Part shown: positions 1 to 12,455 of the stretch, piece after piece
Layout of the letters: every line of letters starts with the position of its first letter
Numbering within the stretch: position 1 is the stretch's first letter
Assembly (NCBI GenBank): GCA_965644295.1
Contig: CBFFRP010000281.1
Location: forward strand, 372,001 to 436,000
Direction of reading: 5' to 3'
DNA length: 64,000 nucleotides
Source: Paraphysomonas bandaiensis
Taxonomy: Eukaryota; Chrysophyceae
The notes under the pieces: model-generated
The model's database searches: none
Seen by the model: only the letters and a program-made list of their open reading frames with translations
Told to the model about the DNA's origin: nothing
Program-made: the position numbers and the translations under genes

Positions 1-1697
1 CAACTGTAGCACGGTCCACTGGAACGCGATTTATATGTACACTCTGCACGCAAACTCGCTCAAATTCACCACGAAGGTTTGGGCCAAAATACATCTGAGT
101 ACCATACACTTACAATTTTATATTTCACATATTCAGTGATAAATCTACATGTATCACTCAAGCACATCTCGTATGAACAAGCAAGCAGCCTTTCTACCTC
201 ATCGCCTGGTGAAACTCCTGTGCCGTGACGAACTGCACCTTCCACTATCAGTCGGCCGCACCGTCCCCTCCGCATAATGTCACTCTCCATATAATCTTCA
301 TTACTCTCTGGATAATATGTTGCAAGGACAGCAACTTCAGTGTGCTTCTTCGTCTCTTCTTGTCCCTGTTCGGTGCTCGGAAGACGGAATAATAGGTGTT
401 GTAGAAGATCCATGCCGCGCCCACTCACGCTGGAAGTCACGAACAAAGGGACATGTACTGTATTTTGAACGCCACTATTATCACCATAACCGTTCATGAG
501 GGTATCTATGTCCTCTTTACTATCAATCAGTACCGGCTGACGCTTACAGGATAACAGGATTCGTTTTATGTAGTCAACTGTTTTCGCTAAACTGTAGGCA
601 GAAGCCACCTCAGACTTCGTTATCACCAAAACAATCGGTACGTTCAGCGCAAAAGCAATACCCAGGTGCTCGGTTGTCATCCGCAGAGGTGAGGAGGAAG
701 AGGCGGGGAGACAAAGTAGCGTGTACTGTGGCGCATGACTTACTAGACCATAAACTGTTGTTTTAAAATATTTCTCGTGCCCTGCTAGATCCACTAAAGT
801 AACCGTTTTTTTGGCTTCCGTAAGTATATCGAGGTCGCTGAGAGAGCGACATCTACTCATTAAATGAGTCTGGACAGTAATATTCCCCTCATAACCCTCG
901 TTGAGGACCTGTACATGTTATTGGTTAATATGAAGTGTCCGACACCTGTGTTCTTACCTTGCCAGTGGAATTGAAATATAACTTGTGGCGACTGACAGAA
1001 GAAGTGCGGCCAGATAATATTTCATGCTGATGTCGTACAACCTATCCAACCCATTACTGTACACGGGTCATGTTATTATAATCGTACCTGCGTTCTTGCC
1101 AGACCACGTCCGTTGTCCAACTGCCCAGATAACAGTACACCTATCAGCGAGCTCTTGCCTGCATACATATTATTACTAGCCTAAATACACCCAAGTCACA
1201 AATACCAGTTCCAAAAGCTCCGACAACAGCAATATGTATCTGTCAAAATAGTAAGTTTTCTACTCTCATTTACAGTGCCTACATACATTTTCAGGGAGTA
1301 ACTTCGAATGTGCTTTCCTCTCAATCAGAACTTCTGCAGTAATCCCACACTCACCCCTCAAATATTTTCTAACTGTCATATTACAGTTATTTGAATCAGC
1401 CATTCTCTGAAGTGCTTTCAAAGAAGACTGTAACTCTAACTCACTAATGCCTATAGGCTGTCCATTATCTCTGTATCCTATCTTATAGATTGCTTCATCT
1501 CCACCTTCATTCAATCTCCTGTATAATGATCTCTTATAGTGATATGATTATATAGTATTTATATACCAGTGCATTTGTGTTACTCGATGATTAAACTGAT
1601 CATCAGATAGATCTGTTAATCTATACTTATACTCTATATTCCCTTCCTCTATTTCAGGGGGTAACCATCTAGCTTCTTCCATTTCATTCTTATCCAT
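1..1697 (-). CDS. GTPBP1/2: GTPBP1/GTPBP2-like translational GTPase, 3' partial
   Basis: A GTPase of the GTPBP1/2 family (EF-Tu superfamily, linked to ribosome rescue and mRNA turnover). The ATG is at 1697-1695, followed by an N-terminal region (about 1697-1266) resembling the GTPBP1/2 leader (motifs WLPPEIEEGN, VTQMHW). The P-loop GAFGTGKSS is split by an intron (about 1158-1210). SGRTSS lies near 1000 and G3 DLAGHEKY near 770. Domain II begins in the large exon ending at 198 and resumes at 94-1 after an intron at 95-197, where the reading GEFERVCVQSVHINRVPV is typical of the family. Six introns are inferred, with good GT-AG sites. The gene runs off the left edge, so the C-terminus is missing. 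The G4 motif reads TKSE instead of the expected TKxD. GTPBP1 and GTPBP2 cannot be separated by eye. Confidence 0.88.
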
Positions 1698-2325
1698 AAC
1701 TAGTGTATGTTTATATCAATCATACTCTTTAATGTGTGTCTATTGAGATATGGTCCATAGGGAGAACCACAAGGAAATATGATCATATCATATCACCACA
1801 ATCATGATTCTGTTACCTAATATATATGTAGCCGGGAACGGGAGAGTAGGAATTACTATATAAAATATTGATATATATGAACGGCTGGGTAACGGGAGGA
1901 TACTTTACTTTTCAAAGAACTTGCTTGCATATACGCATATACAGTATTGTAAACTGGGGTATATCTACTGTAGGTATGCATACAACACTACAGTATATAC
2001 GTACAGTACGTACTGTACCTATTCCTATATAGGACAAATGAAGCAACGAGCGAAGTGTGTATGTATGATATCTCCATATATAATACTGCTGCATACAATA
2101 TACACAGCACAGTTCCATATACTATCATACGTACTATAGCAGCATACACACCATACATGGAGAGGTAGCTACATACATATGATACATACATGTACATATA
2201 TATATATAGACATCCCTCATATATCTTTCTATTGACATTTAACTGAATAAATCAATGGTTTTCAACAATAACATAGTGTGACAATAATTCAGTGAGATTG
2301 TGAGCTTATCTTATCAATAGAATAC
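1698..2325. other. AT-rich spacer between divergent genes
   Basis: Divergent promoter region between the GTPase and the sulfotransferase-TTC13 gene. It holds many TA-rich and TACAGTA-type short palindromes at 1920-2215. The long ORFs on both strands here are low complexity and are not believed to be genes. Confidence 0.6.
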
Positions 2326-5300
2326 ATGTTATCAGTGTCTCTAATCGTTCTATTGACTGTATTGTGTATATGTCAAGCAGTACCTTCAAATCAACAAGAT
2401 AAAGTTTACATTGAGAATGAAATCACACGATTAAATGCTTATTTAAAAGATAGTGAAGGAACTAATGCGAATCTTGGTCCGTATTGGCTTCAGCTGGGAC
2501 TGTATTATCAGGTACATCTACTGCATCATAGATGGTCTGATGTTATGTAATTGTTTCGTTCAGACAAGTGATATACGATGGCACAATGGTGGTGAATACA
2601 AACCTTTAGCTTTGGAAAGTTTTGATAATGCGCTTAAGTATCCACTTTCTTCTTCCGAACGCATTACTGCACTACAGCGTAAAGGTCTTTTACTGAAGAT
2701 GATGAGTCGGGGCAACGAGGCCGTTGCTAGTCATGCAGCTATACTTGACATTCCACAGGCGACAGATAGAGACATTGCTGCGGCTTATGTTAATATGGCC
2801 GACGCGAAAAATATGATTGGAGATGTCGGCTCAGCCCTATCCCTTCTAAACGAGGCATTGGAAACTGACCCACTGTATTTGGAGGCGTACTATCCCCTTA
2901 TTAAAACTTGTGAAGAGATAAAGTGTAGAACTAAACCACAAGAGTGGAGTGTATTAGTATCGGGTATAGAGCGTGCTCTGAAAGAGGCTTTAGAGTCAGA
3001 AGATCTTATACCAGTAAGTATCTATTGGGCCTTATTCGAAGCAACACAGAAAACAGGTCTGTTACGGCTGCACTGTCACGAGTTTTTGTTGTAGTCAATA
3101 AGTTATACTACAGTCGCTTTTCTTTCTGTCATTTCTAACTCATGCTTAGGTAATTTGGATCAGGCATGGTCGTACCTGACCACAGCTCATGAGATTGAAA
3201 TTAGCCGGAGACGAGAGAATTCCCATGCATTGGATGATGACAGTCTACATGATATGACAGACCAGATTCGGTCTATATTTCGGCGGGGTTTTTGGCCAGC
3301 TGGTGTAGGGTCCGTATCACGCACCCCTATATTCATTGTCGGTATGATGAGGTCCGGCTCAACTCTCCTTGAGACTATATTAGATGCCCACCCAAGTGTA
3401 TACGGTCTCGGTGAAGATAGTGTGTTCAATAGCCACCTCCCTCTTGTGCGCAACGACATAGTGCAAGCCAGTGCGGAAGGGCCTGGAAGGGTATACGACG
3501 TTGTAGAAAAGAGTGCGAAAATGATATTGAAAAAAATGCATAAGCAGTCGAGAGAACTTAATATTAATGACAGTAGCAAACGAAAAGTCAAGCGAATGGT
3601 GGACAAAATGCTCTTCAACTATAGAAACATCGGATTCATTCACCTCTTGTTTCCTCATGCTGTTATACTACACACTGTAAGGTACATTTTGCGTAATTAT
3701 CTATTAGTAAATTCTTCAAACATGTATTTCTCAGAGATCCTATGGATACACTGCTAAGTTGTTTCACACATAAGTTCGATGACAACGGCTTAGAATGGGC
3801 ATTCGAGCCGTATACGCTTGTACAGCAGTATGTTCATTACCTTCAGATAATGGCCCACTTCAGGCGAGAACTTCCGAGGCGTGTTGTAGACATTAACTAT
3901 GAAGATTTTGTGTCGGATCCCGAGACGCAAATTCGGTCTCTAATTGTGGATCAGCTGGAGTTGGAGTGGGATGACAGGTATGTTTTGGCAGCTCATTAAA
4001 ATTTCGTCAATAAGCCAATTCATGGGTGTGGATGGATTATAACTTGTTTATGATATTGGTATTGGAACTTATATTGATATATTATTGCAGGGTGATGCAG
4101 TTTCATAAGCTAAACCGGTCTGTACACACCCACTCAATGCATCAGGTGAGGCAGGGCATATTCAAATCTGGTGTAGGGAAGTGGACAAAGTATTATCAGC
4201 AAATGCAGCCGATACGAAGACTTCTTTTACCTCATCTACAAGCTATGCACGAACGAGGAGACCTTCCTTTTAAAAATAAGATTAATTGGCTTCTGGATCC
4301 GAAATACCCATACGGTATTAGGAACGACAGCGATACACTGTCTCAGCAGCAATCACACTCTGCAACTTCTACGGTGACGGATTCTGGAGCTACAGCCTCA
4401 AGTATCAAGGAGGGAGAGAATGATCTACGTGATAACACGGTGAGAGTGCCCAAATCTGGCCCTAAGTTAGAAGATAGGTTAGTTCCGCCAAAGCAATTCG
4501 AAGGTCGTCGAAGTGGAGGGGTCGTATTCCCCGATGACGAAGCCCTAGAGGGAAGACATATGAAGCGGCGTAACAGTCGAGAAATGGAGTTCAACTTGAA
4601 TGATTACGACCGTGCTGCGCAGTATGTGAATCACGAGGGTGATAGCTACCACTCTGCGGCGGACCACGTTGTCGATGAAGCTGAGTATAAACCCAGGCAG
4701 TTTGGGAAGCGTCGTCGACGACTTCCTTCCAAATGTAGACGGCGAGGTAAGCGACGTGGACTTGCTCGTGGCTGTAGAGCCCGACGGCAGATAGTTGACT
4801 ATGACGATGAATACGCACCAGTGGACGACGATGATGATAGTGTATCACAACTCGAAACAAATCAGGCCTTCCCAAAGCGCAGTCCAGCTCTTGCTTTAAA
4901 AATAAAGGAGCTCAGCAATAAATATGATAGTCTAAAATCCAACGGCATAAACATCCCCTTTAAGCATGGAGATAAAGTTGTGGATGACTTATGTGGGGTA
5001 GGGGTGTTGTTGTTCAACTACGGCCGCCTTGCTGAGGCCATCGAGTTGCTAGAACCTGTAGTTGCGTATTATACGAATGTGTACAGTGCGTATGTTGTTC
5101 TCGGAAGTGCGCATGCTATGGCCGGAAATTTCACTGAAGCACTAAGAATCATGAATCGACTGGTGGACGAGTTAAGATCAAGTAAATTGGAGCAGATTAC
5201 GATAGATATTTATGAGCGTCGAGCTCAGATATTAGTAGCCACTGGTGATTTTGATGGGGCTATCCAGGATCTAACAGATGCACTTGACCTCGAACAGACG

Positions 5301-7591
5301 GCAGGGCTGTACTTTTCACGGGGCAATGCTTATATGAAGTAAGAGAAGTGCATGTATGTTATTTCTTTGACTGTTTACTTATAATAGGAAGAAGCTATAC
5401 GTAGCAGCCAAGCAGGATTTGCTTGCTGCCGTAACCATGGGTATGAATGTACCGGAACTTTGGAGTCTAATAGGTCATTGTGAGAGGGAATTTGGCGAAC
5501 CCAAGCGCGCCATTGCAGCGCTCACGAAGGCTCTCGACCTGGATAAGAATCACAAAGAAACTCTCCTTGAACTAGCGCTAACATACATGAGTATCAGCGA
5601 CTCGAATAAATCTCTGGAATATATTGCTAGGGCTCTTGCAGTCGACCCCACCATAAAGAATGCCTATGGTTATAAAGGACTACTATTTCAAAACATGGGT
5701 CTCGTGAATGAGTCTCTAGCCGCATTTCGTGCAGTCTACGATCTTGATCGCACAGACGTTCAAGCACTTCACTTTACTGGGGTACTGAACCAGGCAAAAG
5801 GGGATTACGAAGCTGCCATAGAGTGGTTCGATAAAACACTTGAAGTGGACGAGGAACATTACTGCTGGAGTTTGCGGGAGATTGCATTTTACCGATGGGG
5901 GAAATTGGACACCCCTCTTGTAGAATATAACCCAGATACAGACATTCACTGGCTGCTCAAGGTAGTTTACAATTTATACAGTTGGTATGTGTGAAACGCT
6001 ATGTATAATGGTGCGTAGGATGCCTGGATTCGGCGGGCGAGAATTCAAAACTACTGTGTACCGGGAGTAGTTTCTTACTGCCACCATGGGCTTAAACTGC
6101 ACCAAGCAGATGACATAAAGAAGTTATCGACGAGCAGCGTTGGTATTAGTATGACTAACTTTTACGATTCTAAAAACCGAAAGAAGGAGCAGTTCCGAAA
6201 TCTGGTGAAGATGACGGAACGCATCGCTCAATGGATTCAAGTCGATTCGCCTGGTTTCCTCCGCCACCGTAGGCAGCACATAATGTTTGGCGTCCTTGTC
6301 CTTCAGATGGCTCAGCAATTACGCACACACTACAGAATGCTTCGCAATGGGAGCTTACCTGGTCTCATGATACCTAATAGTGCTGGAAGCCGCCGTGTAC
6401 ATACGGGAAATGAGTTTCCAAGCGATATTGATGAAAGCAGTGACACTGACGATGACTATTTCGGGAGAGACTCTAGAAATAGTACAAAAGGGGTCGAGTT
6501 TCACGCGTTAGGCTGGCGAGATATGTACGATATCGCTGTCAAGTGGAGACAGCTGGCTGAACCCTTCGACACCGTGCTCTGGATTGACTGCACAGCTGCT
6601 CAGGAAAATAAGCATGATAAAGTTGGTCTACAAACATTTCTCTATCATGGTATGCAATATGTATAACATATTGCTAATGTTTAATATCGTTATGCAGGAG
6701 TAGGAAAGAACATAAGATACTATCCGTACTTTAACCAAACGTTTACGTTAATGAAGAATCTACTTCCCGGTGGTTATTATGTCGGAAATGATGTCTTCGA
6801 ATTCCAAAAGCCATCTGCTCGAGTAGTAAAAGGAATAGAACGATCTAGTAATCTAAAAGAGTTGCTAGAGGTTGTACCCGCTCTGTACGTCTTGACTCCA
6901 CTCAAAAGCGCTGCTACTCCAGAAAAAGGGCCTCTTGAAGGTGTATAATGTATATTTGCAGTGTACCAATTTATAACGGTGTTTCTAGGGACCAGAATAG
7001 CACTGTCGCATTCAACACCTGCCGGTGAAGAACTTTATATTAGCACTGGCACATCTAAAGAGAGGTAGGAAAATGTGCTTGAAATCTGCTAGTGCTTATG
7101 AACATGTCTTGTCTAGATACGCTCGATATAAGAAAGAGCTAGATTTGTCATTCCAGAACATTATAGATTTTGCGGTTGAGAATAATGCTCCTGACTTCGA
7201 GGGTATGAGCAATGGAGAGGTACAAAATGTTAAGGACAGAGGACTAGAGTTATGTTTAGAACTTTATTTTTATTGGATTAATTTCTCCCCTCTCTCACGC
7301 GGGACTGCTGCTGTTGGTTATGCCAGTGTTGTCGCGTGCGTTCTCAGTTTTGGTGATATTCTAGCCACTCCGCTACCCTCGGGCATTCAATTAGATTGGG
7401 AAGCCATCTTATCTTCACAGCCTAGTGATTTTATAACTGTAGCGCGGAAATGGCTTGAGAGTAGAGTAGATGCCAATGATATCATCGAAGAGTGCTGGCT
7501 GCGTGAAGACACCTCTTGCAGAGTAGATGCTACTGTCGAGACAGCACGGGATGTATTGTACGTTATAAATGAATTGTATGAGAGTGGCTAA
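2326..7591 (+). CDS. TPR-sulfotransferase fused to TTC13-like protein
   Basis: Ten exons: 2326-2511, 2564-3056, 3150-3681, 3735-3977, 4091-5338, 5388-5961, 6019-6649, 6698-6940, 6989-7064 and 7117-7591. They total 4,701 nt and give 1,566 residues in one frame. Domains in order: a signal peptide (residues 1-19); TPR-like helices (about 60-250); a sulfotransferase with PAPS loop IFIVGMMRSGSTLLETILDA (about 287), the 3'-phosphate motif RDPMDTLLSC (about 404) and the closing GVGKWTKYY segment (about 510); an Asp/Ser-rich linker with a strongly basic stretch (about 690-720); a second TPR array (about 755-1080); and a C-terminal part matching TTC13 (GWRDMYDIAVKWRQLAEP near 1250, then PLSRGTAAVG and LDWEAIL). 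It is expected to enter the secretory pathway. Exon 5 alone contains both the sulfotransferase end and the start of the TTC13 part, so the fusion does not depend on a splice guess. The sulfated substrate is unknown. Confidence 0.85.
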
Positions 7592-7829
7592 CCTATTGTT
7601 CATGGTGGGCCGTGTATTTCGTATCCTTAAGAAATGAAGACAGAATAGCAATATTTTTAATTTAAAGTATGACCTTCTGGTTACTTTTTGCGTAAAACTA
7701 CACGTGTTATCTTCATAGGAGTACGTTAAGTTTGTATCAACCATGACCATTGAGCAGCTACAGAATAGCGTAGTGAATGTCTGAGTATTAGCAATAGGCG
7801 TGTATAAGTCAGAACTAATGTAGCAAAAA

Positions 7830-7987
7830 AATTTAACTAACTAGTGCTTAACTCTGATATCCTACCATGATTTAACGCTACGAGAGCTGCTTGTGCGTCA
7901 CCGCAATCACCAAGGTGCAACCCCTTTCGCTCTATCACTCAAAGCGATCAGAATATTGATATACCTGACATCTGCTGACTTCAGAAT
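7830..7987 (-). repeat. 5'-truncated SINE-like repeat (second copy near 44.4 kb)
   Basis: Read on the minus strand, this region matches 44371-44545 over about 150 bases. Shared landmarks are CTGAAGTCAG, TTTGAGTGATAGAGCGAAA, GGTTGCACCTTG and GCGGTGACGCACAAGCAG. The copy at 44.4 kb continues upstream into a tRNA-Glu-like head and this one does not, as expected for a 5'-truncated insertion. Divergence is modest, with scattered substitutions and small indels. Confidence 0.7.
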
Positions 7988-8749
7988 TTTTGTCCTTGAT
8001 TTTAGTAGACAGCCCCATACCCCATACCCAGGATGCCCTTGAGGTGGCCCGTTCCCCATTCCCGGATGCCTGTTTATTCATCGAGGTGTCAAGTTATGAC
8101 GCTATTGGATGATTTACTAAGTTAACTGAACGTGTATTCACTCATTAATCTTGTTAAAATTGTTTTCATGTTATCTTTACGACCAATCATTTCTCGTACG
8201 ATCTTACATCGTCACTACCTGATCAATATATTATTATTACTATAGTCAGTTTCATTACTATAGTAGCTATCATGTTGATAGTTCTCATAATACTGACTGT
8301 TAACCACTATTGTATTCTTCGACTAGCGGTCATAATTCCAATACCTTACAAAATTACAGCTTTTAATTGCTCAAACAGCAAAACCCAACACAAGGCCCCA
8401 AACGTCTACACAAGTGAGACTTGTTGGTATCATCCCTTGCACCTTGTACTACTCAAGCATTTGGATATGAGTGGGCAGAACAATATCAGCTGACTTTATA
8501 TGCGGCTCACGTTTTAGTTTCTCGGAGAAATATATCTCCAGTACTTATTTCCCAGATCACCACGAGAAGGTGCAAGTCTGACTTTGTTGAGAGGGGGACA
8601 CGATATAAAACGTTTCTAACGTTGATTGTCTTTTTTTTGTTCTAGTATGATGAGAGCTATGTTGACCAAATAATTCAGGTTAAAAACTCAGGTTTTCTAA
8701 TGCAGTGCACTGTAAGCCCAAAATGGAGATGAGAACATAAATATTTCTA

Positions 8750-8905
8750 CTAGTCAAAGTCAACTTCACTAGGTTTTTTGTGATTAGGACAATAGGTCGG
8801 GAAATATTCTTTAACCTAGTCACACTAATTTAACCGTAAATAACAATAGTAGTCATATAATAAATAACTCAACCAAGTCAATTTTGTTATTAAACCTAGT
8901 CGTTC
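8750..8905. repeat. GACTAGG/CCTAGTC heptamer repeat, copy A
   Basis: A non-coding block with CCTAGTC-like heptamers, sharing CCTAGTCACACTA and AATAAATAACTCAACC-type stretches with copy B (about 31530-31670). Copy C (54589-54726) is more divergent and inverted. Confidence 0.6.
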
Positions 8906-9420
8906 TTATATCCGTAGTTGCTACACAACATTCTTATGACGGTCTAAGATACTCGCTCATACCACAACATAGCGTTCTAATGGCTTGCAGAGCAACAAAC
9001 ATAACAATAAATTCATATTCATATGTATGTCTATTCAGCATATCTATATAGCTTATTAATATATTATAGCGATGAATCCCATGTCAGTATTATGGGGAAG
9101 AGGAGGGGTGTCGACATCACCACAGATAGCAACGATTTTGATGATTCCATTGGCTTCCAGGAGTACATGAATCATGAATCCAGTAACATGCGGTGTGTGT
9201 CGGAGCCCACAATACTACATTCAACATCCACCCCCAATAGACATTTTTATTTTTCAGTTAAAACAATAACTATCATGGTTCTTGGTATGTATGATTTGGA
9301 AATTCGTATTGCTTGTTAATTTGCATCGAATCGGTAAAAGCTTTACAAATGCATCACATGAAAGTCCAATAAATTATTATGATATCTAGAGTAGGAACCA
9401 TGTAATGGAGAGAAGGCATT

Positions 9421-12400
9421 CTAAAATCTATTCCTGGCTAATAAGCTCTTGGCTGCTTTGGTTTTTAATTCATCCAACTTTGCTATATTTTGCCTGTAAT
9501 GCACAGCATTAAAATCAGAAAAGAGTAACCCATCGTACTTACAATGACGTTGCAATTCCCATGAGTTCTTCAATACAGGCAATCGCTTTGTTATACAACC
9601 CGACGTCCATCAAGCATAATATCTATAGCAAATCATTAAGAAACACAGCATCACAGATACCACAAAATCACCTTCTTGAACTGCATCTGCTTGAGCGTGG
9701 TATCTTTGTGAAGGCGCCTGCACAAAAGCACACATTCCGTATAATATCGAACGGCAGCGTGCTAACAAACATACATAAATATGGTATAATATCATGATAT
9801 CGCACATATTGACCTGGTTACCAAGGCTGGATTCAACTGTGGCTAGATTGCCGAGGGCACGCATCTCGATCTATATACATTACATCATTCGCAAAATATC
9901 AACGAATTAGTGGGTAACATTAGCAGCGAAAGCGACTCTACATCCACAGCAATTACAATTCTTACCACTTCAGCTCCACAGAACCTGCTCGCCCTAATTG
10001 CTCTACGAAAATGAGCACTTGCTGCGGGGTAGAATTCAGGGCCCTTTTTAAACTCACTAATACCGATGTCAAGAAGATCCTGCGCATGTGCATTATTCTA
10101 TAAAACACTGGCTACGTCCCGAAATGATCGCTGTTTCGAAACCCCCAACTTAAAATGCACTACACGTACCTGTGCATCACTATCATTCGCCTGGGGACAG
10201 AATCGGCAGCATCCCGAATCTCCATTATGCGTATACGTCGATACTAAACCTTGAATATGCTTCACAACAACCTTTCGCAACTCAAAATCAGAGTCCAACA
10301 GCATCATCGATAATTCCTGCCGTATACAGTTAACAACTATTATAAACGTAATAATAAATATCCACCACAACCTCTGCAAAATGATACTCTGCTTTTTCAA
10401 AATTCCCGCGACACAGTTGTACTTCAGCAAGCTGCCGCACCCGTAAATTGACATTCACCAAAGTGTGCTGCAAATCATACCTTTCTATGTACCCTGATAA
10501 ATGTTTGGGTATCCTCAAAACGTCCACGATCAGATCTCTCTATTCTGTGATATATACTTTCCAGAACATCATGACTCTATATCCCAAGAATAGTAACGAC
10601 ACGCACACAAATACAACACTTCATACCTCCTGGTAGGACCTCGCGTACACATCCATGTCACCATGCATGGCCTGTCATAACAATCAAACCATTACGAGCG
10701 CCAGTTACGCTATCAGTTCAATACCTTCTGAATATCGCCCTTTTGTAAGAGCGTCTTTGCAAGCAATTGCAAGTCGTCTGTTGGCACAGACAACAACGGG
10801 TCCTTCGATGATTCAGTACAGTGTTGAGTTAAGGGGTTTATAGGTCTGCCACTGTCATCGGGTACTGATGACGAGAGCGTATGGACGTTTTCAATGAAAC
10901 TTCGGATCATGTGATCGACATTATTCGCCAAATGTAAGGCCTTCTCTAGATCCCCTTCCCTTTCGTGATGACAAGACTCATCAAGCATACCTGACAAGTC
11001 TCGTCTGAGCTGCACAGTTGACCCTTCGCCCATCACTCCAGCACCACCAGACGCCCAAGTTGAGCTGAACCCAGATCGAAGAGTCAGTGAGTCAGGATAT
11101 ATACTAGAATCACTATTAGCGTGAGATATATTAATGCCTTCACCATCGCTGCGAGCGCGTAAATGATTCGCTGGTACAGAACCATTCGTTAAATCCCCAG
11201 AAAAATATCCTGTGATGGAACAAATAAAAAGTCATATATCGCAGAGGGGTAGACGGTGAACAGCATAAGCAAAACACAGCGTATCAATTGTACCATAATT
11301 ATCATCCGGGCACTCGCTTCCTTCACTTGGGATATGTTGGAAATGGGCGGTGGTGGCTGGTGTAGTTGGGGTACTGTAGACATGAATTGGAGGTGGTCGT
11401 CCACCGCCGTCCTCCACACAGTCCTCGCCGAAGAATCCGTAAGGACTTGTATCAACGCTGCCGCTACTACATTCTATAAACAAGTTACCCATATATTCTT
11501 TAAACACTTGCACCGCTATTCACACATTAATCTATACGCGGTACATTCGCAGGGCATAGCGTACCTAGTCCAGACGCCAGTGGGGACTGACAGCTAATAT
11601 CAGTACCAGTGGTACCAAAACAACCGTATGGATCTTGAGGGGATAGTTCATGGGGCGCACCCGTAGCTGAAGTGGTACCTATACATTGATTTCATCACGA
11701 TTAGAAAGTATAGAGCAAAAATAGCCAGCCTGTGGTTGATTCGGCGTTGCTGTCGCATCCATGTCGCGGCACAACTGCGGGTCCCACTTTCAAACATTCC
11801 CTGTAAAGCACCGACTCAACAGCATGGCAGAGTTTGGTCGAGTGCAACGACAAGAAAGCTACAAGCTCATTAAATAAAAAAATAGTGATCATATATATAA
11901 AGTACCCGGCAAATTATCAAAATATCGTCCGTCGGAGCATTCTTCTCGCTTTTTCTCAAGACCATATCCACCCTCCTGATAATTGTATACTAGCACATTC
12001 TTCAAACTTTTATCGCTGGTGACATAAACAATAGTAAACTTCCCTGGCTGAGATTCACTCAACCGAACCAAGAAACTACCTTCCGGTAAAGATCGTAAAA
12101 TAGTTTGGGACTGTTCCCTCGACAAAGACCCATGAAACCAAGGATGCAAAATACCCTCGTTATCAAATAGGTTTGAGCATACTTTAACAAGACATAATCT
12201 GAGTGGTCCAAATAATTTAAGAAAATTCTCAAATCCTGATTGTGAAACAAATTCATCTTGTAGTACAATAGAATATTTTAATATTCTACTAATATCAATT
12301 CCAGGATGGCAACTTGATGGGAAGGTTGATGTAAAATATTTCTCAAATGTTGCTATAAATGCTTTCCATTGAACTTTAGTTCGATTAGGAAACAATATGC

Positions 12401-12455
12401 TCCATAATGAGGATTGTGTGGTTGATGACATGCTTTTTTTAATAGAGTAATTCAC
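9421..12455 (-). CDS. EF/SH2 (Cbl-TKB/STAT-like) and TPR signalling protein
   Basis: A phosphotyrosine-binding protein. The first exon (12455-11906, alternative start 12431) encodes a helical region (QWKAFIATFEKYF, then ENFLKLFGPL) that resembles the EF-hand-like half of the Cbl tyrosine-kinase-binding domain or the STAT linker. A clear SH2 domain follows (WFHGSLSREQSQTIL, then GSFLVRLSES with the phosphate-binding Arg, then GKFTIVYV). A 47-nt intron (11859-11905) splits the SH2 C-terminus. Next comes a Pro/Ser/Gly-rich linker (about 11700-11050), then TPR-type helix pairs across small exons (about 11030-9550). The last exon ends QNIAKLDELK...LLARNRF, with the TAG at 9423-9421. Introns in the linker and TPR part are only partly resolved, so the total length is uncertain. 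No kinase or RING domain was seen. It is probably a scaffold reading phosphotyrosine. Confidence 0.75.

Larger units (their letters stand above)
7592..9420. other. Intergenic region with dispersed repeats
   Basis: Convergent spacer between the fusion gene and the SH2-TPR gene. It holds a 5'-truncated SINE-like repeat (7830-7987), a C-rich partly duplicated tract (about 8015-8080) and a GACTAGG-heptamer repeat (8750-8905). I see no convincing gene. A plus-strand ORF at 9083-9319, starting MGKRRGVDI and containing a hydrophobic stretch before a GTATGT donor-like site, could be a first exon, but I could not find a continuation. Confidence 0.5.

Noticed and set aside
1912-2197. Overlapping ORFs on both strands rich in Tyr/Ile/Cys
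   Set aside because: Low-complexity TA-rich promoter sequence. Composition explains the open frames.
3014-3056. Intron starting at GTAAGT near 3014
   Set aside because: Reading through gives YWALFEATQKTGNLDQAW, a good TPR helix pair with the next exon. Using this donor would remove it.
7065-7092. A 28-nt intron in the last part of the sulfotransferase-TTC13 gene
   Set aside because: The next AG at 7116 gives a 52-nt intron of normal size, keeps frame and yields a better TTC13 match (SKERYARYKKELD).
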